DNA from: Apostichopus parvimensis
Lineage: Eukaryota > Echinodermata > Holothuroidea > Aspidochirotida > Stichopodidae
NCBI GenBank assembly: GCA_000934455.1
Contig: KN884859.1
Location: forward strand, 21,493-64,951
Direction of reading: 5' to 3'
Length of the DNA: 43,459 bases
Position numbers and translations under genes: made by a program. Under the pieces are notes generated by a model, which was not told the origin of the DNA, made no database searches, and was given only the letters and a program-made list of their open reading frames with translations. Below, one piece after another: positions 9,921 to 21,900 of this stretch (position 1 is the first letter of the stretch; each line of letters starts with the position of its first letter).

Positions 9921-12900
9921 CTAGAGAGAATACGTGTATTTTTTACAGAGATGATAACAAAGCTTTGTATAACTTCCGAAAAGTGAAATGTTGCATGAAA
10001 CTCAATCGCTTCAAAAGCAATCCTTGTTTGACGCAAAATCTAGTTAATATTAACCATACATTTATTACTTTGTTGTTCTTACCTTATCCTCTTGGCACAT
10101 TGCAGCCAGCTTATATGTGACATCATCAATTCTAAGTCTATCTTCTACAGCTGGTTCCCAACAAGTTATCATCACCTGCCAGCTGATATGAACAAACGGA
10201 GCCAATGTAAACATACAAACAATGAACAGGGTGTTAAGAGAAAGCACAGTAACAAGAAGTACATATACAGTTTGCTTACATGGCCCCTGGACAGTTATCG
10301 GGCAGAAGGAGCTGCCGTTTTGCGCGAAGGCTCTTCTCGACATCAACTCTGGTTTGTCCTTTGTACGGTTCCGATCCTACACAGAGGTAAATATAGAGAA
10401 TACATTCTATGCGCCTTTGTACTTACGTTGAAACAGAATCAAATAAAAGTACAGCACTTTTCAATCAGAAAATTGTGCGAAATAAAGTTAAATATAAAAT
10501 GCAGGAATGGCTCTTTGCTTGTAAATCAGTCGCATGTGGGCTACAATATTCGGCTATATCAGTTAAATGCGCTTACCGTAACTGAAAATTTCCCAGAGGA
10601 GAACACCAAAGGACCATACGTCTCCTGCTGGAGAAATTGTTTCAAGAAAGAGAAACTCTGGAGACATCCATTGAAAGGGAACGTTCTGTGCGAAAGAAAC
10701 ATATGGAATTTTAAATAAAAACAGTGACATTTAAAATTACCCTGTGCTTAGAATTAAATTATCCTTTGGTATGGATAAATTAGGACTTTAATTAGCTAAT
10801 AGGAGCAGGAAATATTTTTGTACACATATATCTTGCAAGTTGTTTCATATTTATCTTATAAACAACCATTTGGAGCTAATACTGACCTCATTCCAAAATA
10901 ATTTAGTCCATTCTTTTGCGTTTTCCATTGACACAAAGTCGTATAACTTGCACCTCCCAGCAGCATCCAATAAGACTTTCTTACTGCGTAGACCGGGGCT
11001 TACGAACTATTAAAGATTAAAAAAATGTTTTCATTACAGTGATTAAGTAGTACATCGATTATTAAAAGAATCGTTCAGATTTAAATTGCATCGAAAAAGC
11101 TTAACCGTTACTGCCTGCTCCCAATGTTCCCAGTGTTTGCTGAAGTGTCTTTATTTACCAGACAAATGCCTCCTAAACGTTTGGACAACATTTTATTTGG
11201 AATTATTAATTACCATCTTATTATCATTCTCCTCTTAGATGGTGATTACGAAAAAAGTTTATACACGCCAGATATCCCTTAACAGGTCGTCTAAGCAGTC
11301 CAAATTTAGATCATACCATAGAAATTCATACACCACAAGTAAACTACATAATGCCAGTCCATTTTCCATTACCCGTTTAAGCAATGTCAGCCACCCTGCT
11401 TCTTGATTAATGTGCAGTCGCTAATGAAACTAGCATTCAGATAAAGACAACCCATATATCATCTAACAGAAGTCCATATCAATTGCCTCACATGCAACTT
11501 TGTTAAGTAAAGCCACCATCGGTCTACATCTGATGCTGATTTGACCAATGCTCTTTGAAATCATTGGTTCCATATCCGTTTCCCTGTATTCAAAAGGAAC
11601 AAAGTTTCCCCGCACAATTTAAATATCTTTATCCAATAAATAAGCACACTTGGATGGGATCAACTTACTCTATGTTTGGTCAAAAACTTTAATCCTCTCG
11701 CTACCTGAAGTGCATACTTTGGTAGATGTTCAGCATTTCCCTTCTCAGCAACTTGAAAACGCTTCTGTTTAGTATTGCCATAGTGATGTACTTTCTGGGG
11801 ACTGAACTCTTCAGTTAGGTGATCTGAGAGAGTTACTCCTCTTAAATATTCACAAATCAGATAATTTGGTACTGCAAAAGTAGTAACCATATCAAGTTAT
11901 TCGAATGCGAATCATTTATTAATTAGGTTATTATTTACAAGAACAAACCAAATGACCTTATTGAATTCAAGTTTTAGTCATATCTTTTTCTTGTTCTCAA
12001 TTTACTCGTTATATCTTTACTTAAAATTATCATGATCAGTATCCTATTAAGAATGATTCTAGTATTTCTTTACAGCACAGCAAAAAGGCCTATGCAAAGA
12101 GAAAGGTTAGCGTTAATAAAGTTGATAGTTAATACCACATTTTGACAAGTGCGAGTATTCGTACCTGTATCACACCATCCGAGAAGCTTCATAACGCTGT
12201 TATCGCCTGGTAGTTTTAATATGTGTTGAACTTCTGAACTTTGTAATTCATTCATCCGCAAAGTTGAATCACCTGAATAGCAATCAGTCAGTAGATTGTT
12301 AAACGCATCGAGGTTATCACTGTCCCATACACTTCACACTTTGATTGTGATGATTGAGTTTTTAAATACAAAATCTTTTTTAATCACATATCATTCAATG
12401 AAATAGTCCACGGTGTTAATGCAAGTTATTCACCTTACAAAATCATGCTGCATTCACACGCGTGATGTTTTATATATGTCTTTGTTAAAAATATGTAATG
12501 AAGTAGTTACTTTCATTTAGTCTAGTAAAGTATTATTCAAAGTAAATACCTGTAAATACCTGATATGGTTCTGATTACAGCTTCTAGATTTCCTGCTGCT
12601 CTCATAACTAAAGCCTTGTGATATTGCATCATTCCTTTGCCAGGTAAAAGTGAAACTAATTTCACATTCTTCTCTGGGACCTCAAGATTCTTGTTCTTCT
12701 TATTCTTATTAACTTCAAGCTCCTGAAGATCCATGTAAGCTATAAAGACGGGAGCGTGACTTGGTGTGATATCATAACTAACTTTAACTTTAAGAATAAT
12801 ACATCAAACATAAAACTGGCATTCAGGTCGAGGTTTTGGTCACACTAATGGTGATATGTAACAAAATACATAACTGGATACCACTTACTCCCAATCTCCA

Positions 12901-15900
12901 ACTTAGTGAGTATAGCAAACCGTGTTATGGATTTTCTCATCAGATGATTGACAGGCTTGTTTTGTGTTTATCAAGCATCTTCTAGATGCAGAGAGTTCAG
13001 TAGAAAAGCTATTGAGTAAATCAAAAGCTAATACTCTGCTACATAAAGAGGTGCATACTTTATGGAATGTTTCAATAGTTGGTCTCATAGTTCTTTGACC
13101 TTCAAGCCATTTTGGATGACATAAAGAATTTTCTTTAAGACATTAACTGTCACATCAATGCGTCCATCTGTGAAACAATTAATACAACTTCAGCGATGGA
13201 AGTACATGCTTCCGTAAGGAGATATTCCGGTGGCTGATGACAAGTGGCAAGTTAATTTTGAACTATTGTTTATCATTAAGCAGCACTGCTGCCAGTCCGT
13301 GTTCTATTTGGTTTAATTTTGTTTTAAGAATTCAAACTTTGCACAGCTGCGGTTCATCAATTGAAGTGAGTGTTCTACTTGTCCTATCGCTCTACTTGTT
13401 AAGTCAGTTCCTCATATGACAGACAAACCTGAATGGAAAATAGTGCATTTTAATATATCAAATTGGAGTTTCAGTTTTTCAGAAACAGTGACCTCTTCAA
13501 CAGTAAATTGCCTGGTGGCATCATTCATTATAATTTGGTTACTTGAATTAAGAAAATATAACCACTTTTTTCGCGATACAAAGAATGCTATCCTATTTTC
13601 CCCTTTGTTGGTTGAGTTTATATGGTAGAACCACCTTGTACGTACTTGAAACTCTCGAGTAACCAAACGCACCGGTTAAGAACAGAGATGGGTCAGCAGA
13701 TGTTGCATGTATTCCCCCTCTTTATACAGTGTGAGTTGCGAACGTTTTCTTCCTTATCCCCCTCCCCCCTTCCCTCCTAAATTTTCTGGAACATTCATTT
13801 AATACATCAGAAAACAAAATACCATTGTAACAAAAAGGTCAAAACTAATAGTGACATATACATTTCTTAGTTGAAGTTGTTTTATTAATTCCTCAAAATT
13901 CAACATTGTTAATTAAACCAATCTACCTCTATTTGCAGTTCCTTTAAGTTCGTCTATTTGGTTCGTTGATCTGAAAAAAAGTAGACCTGATATTTTGAGA
14001 AGACCAGTTTTACAACACATTTTAGTTTGTGTTTGATGTTAATTGAATCACCGGTGTGGTGACGGCATGTTCAGTGATTTGCGTGCACAGGATTTTAAAT
14101 GTGTAGGGGGGATTCACATTTCACCCGAGTAAATAAGGTCTGGGCTGAACTGTTGTGGAAGTGCCAGGGGAGAATTAACGATTTAAAATATGGTGTTGCT
14201 GCACTTGGATCATTGAAAGCTATGAAAGTGTAACTGCGTTCCACTACTCCCCATGATGGGTTTAGCTAATAAATACTTGCAGCGTGAGGCCGAAAAAATA
14301 GTAGAGGATGGTTCGCCCGTAGCAGTGGTCCCAATTCCCCGGCGGAATACAAAAGTGCGCGGACGGAATCAATTTATCATTTCTAACGAACTGAGGTTTT
14401 GAGCTATTTCATTACGGCATCGATTGCGCACGCCACTGTTTTTAGTGATATTTGAAGAGGTGTTAAATTGAATAGAATATCCTTACCTTGGTTCTGTTTT
14501 CTTTCCGTATCCTTAATGAAACAAGAACAAAATAATAAAATAAACAAGCAAATAATGTCAAACTATCCCTGCATTTCACGCCATACTACATCATAGGTGG
14601 TTAAACTAGAAACATTTTGCTTTATCCTAAATTAATAAAAGTAGAAATATTTCCAGACATAGCTACTTATTGAAAGACAAGTACAGACGGGGTTATTTAG
14701 CCCACCCAAAGAGCTGCTCTTCTGTCACCATTTTTGAACAAAATAGTTGAGACTACTAGTTTATCTGGTGCAATCTGAACATTTTAAAGGAATTTTACGG
14801 AGAAGGATATAACAAATATTCGCTATTGTGACACATCAAATTTTAAATCTCCGCCTTACATATTGAATATAATACTTTAAAAGGAGTTTTTGTACACTAC
14901 CATTCAACTGGAAAATTTGTCTTGTTGTATATATTATATTGGATTACTTAATTATTACGAATGGCTCTATAAGATATAGGTGTTATTTTGGGCCTTCTTT
15001 TCCCAAAATAAAACACTACTGACTTATTATGTCAAAGACACTAGGAATGTTTTTTGTTTATCTTGACACCTTCGTTAAATATGTGATTATATAATTTCAT
15101 CCACGTAGAAAATATTAAGTCAATACTAGAAACATGTACTTAAGGAGAAGAAGAAAAGGAAAACGGCATACCTAGTCCGTCACGTGCGATCAAATAAATT
15201 ATTACAAGGATTAACACCACAATAATAATGGCCTCTACTATGCAGGCAGTAATCAGCCCTGTATAGTTACAATCTGAAATTACAGAAAGAATACGTTTAT
15301 AAATGTAACCATGAACAACATGCACGTTGAGATTGAGGAAAATGTCAAACATAATTTTCTGCATTTGCATATTACGTTATGGGGACGTTGTAACTAATGC
15401 GAATTACTGAAGAATGCTTTCTGCTACAAAGGCGAAGTCTTAGACACGTGGCAGTGGTTTTACCAATATATGTAACACTTGGTTTTCTAATGATCATCAT
15501 ATATTTATATGATAGAGATGGTGAGCAACTCGAAACAGTCAAGTTAATAATTATTCCATCTGGAAAATCCACCTTTTAATATTTTCATTTTTCCTTTATT
15601 AGTCTTTACATTGATATAATCGAAATGCTAGTATACACATAGGCTTTGGTAAAATGTACTGTTTTGGGGGTATTGATGGTTGCTTGAGGTGAGTAGATAA
15701 GTCCTTGAAATGTATTAAAATTTGCCCTTTACTCTCATTTCCTCAGTGAACCATCAATTGAGTAGAGTTGACGATGTGATACGAACAAGTGAGATTGGGG
15801 AATTATTTTGGATAGAGACGCGTTTGGGGCTTTAATTTTCAAATTTGTATAATTTAGAATATAAAATACAGAAAAGAAAATTACACAGCAGCTACGCATG

Positions 15901-18900
15901 CTGGATGGATAAAACCTGCCTTTGCTGATAGAATACCATAAGTGTTACATTTTCTTATACTGCAGTTAAGTTATATATTTTCGTAGGAAACAGTGAGAAT
16001 TAAGGAAAAGCCGATGTACTATGTAAACTCAAAGGTAGAGGATATTTGGTGAAAACAGCTCTGCTTATTTGTTTGTTCTTTGATACTATTATAAGTTTGA
16101 AGGAGGGTCAATCAGCTATTGAAAATTAAAGCTATGCATATATTGATTAGTGCAAGAAAACATATTAAGAAATGGCATTATGTAAATTTACATTGTTCTT
16201 CATTTGTTTGTAAATAAAAGGTAGAGGAGAATCCAGTTCTTAACTTGGTGTCTGCTCCGAAGCATTACAGGACTCTTCACACCGGAAGTGTGTCAAAGGG
16301 CAGGGTATCCCATCTTTGAAGCGAGGTTTTTGTTGCCAATGACACCGTATTTTTTCTCTGTTAAGTATCCATTGGTACCCTAAGAAGCCTACCCTTACTA
16401 TGCAACTCTCTAATTTATCTGCTAAACTTATAGGTCGGCTATCAATCCCAGATTGGCAAGAGGATATTTTAGAGAGTCGTTAATTCCTAAGTTCCAATAA
16501 ACATTTACACTTACATATATATGGTAACACAAGACCGACATTTTTTAAACCTCTGTCTAGCATTTGTACATCATGCTGGTATTCAAACCGTCAACAGTGA
16601 AAAATAATTTCTCTAAAGATTAGTCATACTCGTTGCAATACCAATCCGATTTCTAGCAACGAAAGCAAACTGATAACGAGAGAATGTCAACTACCCTTAC
16701 CTAAAGACATATTATCAGTGGTAGATGGTGCTTCACTTGTAATTGTGTTAGCTGCAACAAGACGTAAACAATGATATAAAAATAGTAATCCACGGATTGT
16801 CGCGTTAACTAAATCATAATAAAGCACATAATAGAGCACAAAAGTAATGAAGAACGTTGAGAAATCTATTTCCTCAGTAACAAGCAGTTATTAAACTCCA
16901 AATGTGTTCGGTACTATCCGTCCGTCAAATGTTGTAAAACTTGCATTGTACAGCGTGCCAGGAATAGAATAGATGTGTACGAAAAGTCGTTGCAGACCAT
17001 TCCATTACTTGTTGAATAATTTAAATAACTGTAAATAAAAAAACTTAAGAAAAACAGTTTGTATCAACCCTAGTTGAAATTGTATATGGTAATGATGTAA
17101 TAACCGTGATACCACTTTGAAGACTTTGTCAATGTTGTATAATTGAAGTAACTGTAAATAATACAAACTTCAGAAAAACTTTTTGTATCAAACCCGAGTT
17201 TGAATCGCCATCCCATGTTAATGATGTGATAACCGTAATAGTTGTATTCTTTTCATACTGAGTGGACTGAATGACCTTCCAATGAGAACATTTTGAAAAT
17301 TTCCTTATGAGTTGCAACAAGTCTTTGAATTTCTTAAGAGTCGTGTGAATAAACAATTGTAGGATGATTTTAATGTGCTGGATATCCAACATAATGAACG
17401 ATTTGTAAAGCAGGATGTGTTGAATATAATCGTTATTCGTCTTCTAAACGTGTTTATGCTTTGTGAGTACTATGGTAGGTTTAAGCACTTTTTTATTGGG
17501 GGGGGGGCGCAACCTAAATTGTCAAACAACATCATCCCAGAAAGGGGGCACATAATTTCATAACCACATAAACTTTCCTCTATATTGTGTACAATATAAT
17601 CACATAGGTGAAGTTACCTATTTTGAAAAAGGCTCTACTATTCAATGTCTTCATTTTGTAAGTTCAAATTATCATTTACACTTGCATATCCCTGGTAACA
17701 CAATACTCATGTTCTGACAAAACTGTTAAACCTGTCTCAAATCTCTTACTTATATGAATCATGCACGGTGTTCAAACCTTCAAGAGTGACACAAAACTTC
17801 GGTGAACTTAATCGTACTGGCTTGAATACCAATCCCATTTCTAACAAAATAATGCAATTTAACAGAAAAGGAAAGACTGGAATTCCACAAACCTAACGAC
17901 TGATGATCATTGGTAGGTTGATGTTCAGTCGTCACTGTGATAGTTGTTAACATTAAAATTAAAGACATATTAAAAAATATTAGATGAAAATATGTCGGGT
18001 TAAAAATAACAGCTGGCAGTTAAATCATTGAGCAGCGCATATTATTACGACACGTTTGTATTGTCAAGTAGCATAATCTGAATGAAACCTCAAAAAAAGA
18101 ATAGACATAATATTCACCGTTTGTGAATACTATTGTTGTATAAAATTGTATTATTGTGCAATCGTTTTAAAGTGTTATTCCCCAAAGTAATTCATTCACA
18201 TTCATATTTAATGTAACGTACCTAGCTTAGAAAATTAAGTAATCTATGCAATGAATGAAATGGCATAATTTCATAAGTCTAGATTTGTTCACCGGGTTTT
18301 CCATGGGGTAACAGCAAATAAATAAATGAAAGAAAAAATCACTAAATTTGGTCTTTGACGTTTGGTTCCGAGAGCTTGCGAGATCCAAGGGTTCACCCAG
18401 AAGTAACTTCCCACCAAGTTTGAAGAAAATCGGCACAGTCATTTAGGAGGAGTTTGTTTACTAAAAATTGCGCTCACGTAACTCAATTTGACCTGAGGAT
18501 TGGCTACAATTTTCTTTCACTTCAGCAATGGTTCCCTCATTTTTTTTAAAATAATAATTAGCGTAAATGTATAAATCCAAAATCCTAAATCCAAGCAAGA
18601 CACTAAAATTGGCTCATAGAATATATAAAATCTTCAGATTCTTCGGCTATCAGCAAGTCCAACAAAAAATGACTTTTGACTTCAGACTAGTGATGCTGTG
18701 AAGCTCCACAGGAAGGGAATCCCATAGCTTACTGGCAGTATACAGAAAAAGTAGACTGCCTATAACTAGATCTATGATAATGAGTTGTAATAGAGTGTTC
18801 ACTTCCTCTAGTTATATAACTATTCAACGACCTAAACATTGTCGAGTTTATCAGGTAGTTGGAGCAGAGTTGTTAATTATTTTCAACATATTAGTCAACT

Positions 18901-21900
18901 TTAAAATGTTAACTCCAGTGGCGGACCCAGGATTTCGCCGAAGGGGGGGGGCAGATGGGAAATGCCTAATCGTCGTCCTGGGGGAGGGGTCTAAGGGGAG
19001 TGGGTGCCCCTCCCCTTTGGAAAATTTCACAAAATATGGAGGTCCTCGGTGCAATCTGGTGCTACTTTTCGTGAAAGTTTGGAATAAATTTTATTTCCAA
19101 TAAATCATGTATTCATGGTTTGCCGGGCATATATTTGCAATTTCGAGCTAGTTGCGAGTCGTTTCCCTCTCTGCTAGCTTCGTGCTTACTGGATCCGAAC
19201 CACGGGTTGGCGCGCAGCGTACAAGAAAAATTTTCGTCTGGCAGACCCCTCAGATTGCAGGAGACGGCACTTCCCGTGCTTTATGGCAGTAAGCAACACC
19301 CCTAAAATTGATCAAAATTTCCGGCAATTTTTTATTTTGTGAAATATTCTCGAAGGAAGTGATCGCCATTTATTCCTCAGTTTACCAATCCCTCGTCTCC
19401 CAAAATTTAAGGAATCGAAACATTTTTGTGTTGGCTGATCCATGATCGCCGCTCATGCCCGTGAGAAGTGGTGACTGGGTAAAGAAAAAGCTATGCCGTT
19501 ATTATTATTCATTTTTTTCAAAACTACCTATCAGATCACGAGGAAAATTTATCCTGGTGGACCTTTTAGCGAACTGATTGCATAGCTTAAGAAGAAGTTC
19601 ACATGGAATCCCATAATCTCTGTTCACTACATTTAACTTAACTTTCCGAACTTTGTTACGGGCTTAGAAAACAATTAAAAAATTTGCCATTTTTTCATGG
19701 AAAATTGACTGACTTTGGCAAAGGTAACGGGTTGCACTTACTCTGGGACTACGTATATATAATATTGTTCAACGATGGCAGCGTTGATGGCACATTTGGT
19801 TCATTAGTTATCAACCAGTAATTATTTAACTGTTTCGATTGACTGGATACCAACAATTTACAACCATTGACCAAGCACCATTCCTCGTAGGCCCTACAAG
19901 AAATTCAGTTGCTGACACTGTTCGAAAACACTTTTTTTTTTAAATTATGACAAAATTTTATGACACCTTTGACAAAATTTGGGGGGGGGCTGCCCCCCCC
20001 GGGCCCCAATGGGCACGAAGCCACTGATCCGGACTGCCGCGAACGTACGTTAAAAGTGCATCGTGCTCAGTGCTTCCACACTCAAAATTTGTTTTTCCCG
20101 AAATGGAATCCAAAATTTCTCGAATCGGCTCGGTATTTCCTGAAATTTCCAAAGTGCGGTACGGCTCACCCTACCCAACACCTACATTTTTGTATACAAA
20201 TAATTTTCACACTTTGAGACTCCATATGATTTTTTTTCTTTTAATTTTTTCATCACGCATGGGGCCCTTTCCCTCGAACGCGGTAAAAAAAAAAATCAGG
20301 ATTTTCAAAAAGGGGGGGGCCGGGCCCCCCGGGCCCCCCTGGATCCCCCCTGAACTCTATGCGTAACTGGAATCTATTTTAAAAGTTTGCAATGCTGAGG
20401 GAAAAAAAAGACTATCACACACTTCTAGATCTAAAGTAAACTTGATCAATTTATTTTAAATAGTTTGAAGTCTATATATTTTAAATTTTCTAGTGAGACT
20501 ATTGTAGCAAAACATCACGCATAATCAAAATGACAACATTAGAGTACTGGCAAAAAGTTTAACAAGATATATATTTACATGGTGTTTTTCTCATGTTCAG
20601 TGCACCATCTAATCCACTTTCGTGCCACATTGTCGGCTACAAAATTAACACTAGGCATAACGATAGAATTGTGTACAATTTGTATAAATCATTCCATGTA
20701 TTCTGTTGTGTTGAGTGCACATGTTTACAATAGGCCATTGTTACCTGCGTGTAACAGTAGAACTGTACTAATATCCACGAACTACAATTATCTTGTAAGT
20801 TCCTATTCCCTATTCCCTATGAGGAATGGCATGATATATAACTTATAAATTAGTTAAAGCATTAAAGTAATACTATTTCCCGAATTTTCATTGGTGAGTC
20901 TGAGTTCTTGGTATCTGAGTCTAAGTTATTGATGTCTGAGTCCTTCTTCCAGTATTTCTTCTTATAAAGAGCACAGAAATGATAGTTCTCACTTAATAAA
21001 ATGTTTAAAATTTCTGTTTTTTATTAGCACGAACAATGTTTTCCTTGTTGATGATGTAAATAATGTACATGCATACTCACTTTCTTGACATATCACAGGC
21101 TCTGTGACATATGATGCACTACCATAATTAACACCATTGCATCCTCTGCACCCGAATATATATTCCTGAACAATCTCGATGGCTGCCTCATAGACGTTGG
21201 TGTCTCCGCTTGACAATAGCTCACCATCTCTATAAAAGCTGTACAACAATCCCTCAGCTGGAGATGCACCAGTGCAAGTACATGTTAGAGTGACCGCATT
21301 GCCTGTTTTGATGCAGGTACTCTGCAGTTCACACATCGGTGGATCTGTCAACACAACCACAACATTGAAAAGGAGGTTGTTAAAAGATGAAGAGTAAGAA
21401 ACAAAACCGATATCATTTTTTTTTTTGGAGGACTGTTAATATGGGTAAATGGTGTATACAACAGTTGTTTAGTTGAAATATTTCCGGAGGTGTGACCTGA
21501 CTAATTTCCGTTGGCTTCGGCTTTGGTACAACTTTTCTTTATGTTACCGACTGCGATCCCTGTTATAGTCATTGCCCACTTTTCAATCCGCGGTCCGTCA
21601 AGTTTGCACGTGAGGTAAGAGTGACTCCATAGTTTTCCATTTCGGGAAACCAAAGAGGAATATTTTTGGATTCATTAAATTAGTACTAAGGGGCCACTGC
21701 AAACTCAAACACCCGCTTCAAGAGTAATTTTACAATTGGTGAGACTTATAAATCAATGAAAATGTTACCATTATCTTCAAAGCATAAATAACTACATGTA
21801 GTTAAAAGGACAATGCACGGCCGTTACTGTATCTGTATGTGCACTGTAGCCAGTACTTTCCATCATTATGCAATAGTAAAGGGGGTAAATGTGTGAAATG

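Larger units (their letters stand above)
16490..17960. repeat. Duplicated intron-exon block carrying the two stalk exons
   Basis: 16495-16755 and 17665-17940 are diverged direct copies about 1.18 kb apart. Shared blocks include CATTTACACTT, GGTAACACAA, ATTCAAACC/TTCAAACC, ATACCAATCC and the GTCAACTACC/stalk-exon region. Each copy contains one 42-51-nt phase 1-1 exon. Confidence 0.75.

Noticed and set aside
10092..10718. Plus-strand open frame of 208 codons, the longest uninterrupted by N
   Set aside because: It is antisense to receptor exons 14-16, whose minus-strand translation gives unmistakable kinase motifs with proper splice sites. The plus-strand peptide has no recognisable features.
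13412..13672. Minus-strand frame of 86 codons within a receptor intron
   Set aside because: No splice phase connects it to exons 9 or 10, it overlaps an equally long plus-strand frame, and no domain is recognised.
18774..20366. Overlapping frames with Gly/Pro runs on both strands
   Set aside because: Produced by G and C homopolymer runs of an interspersed repeat.
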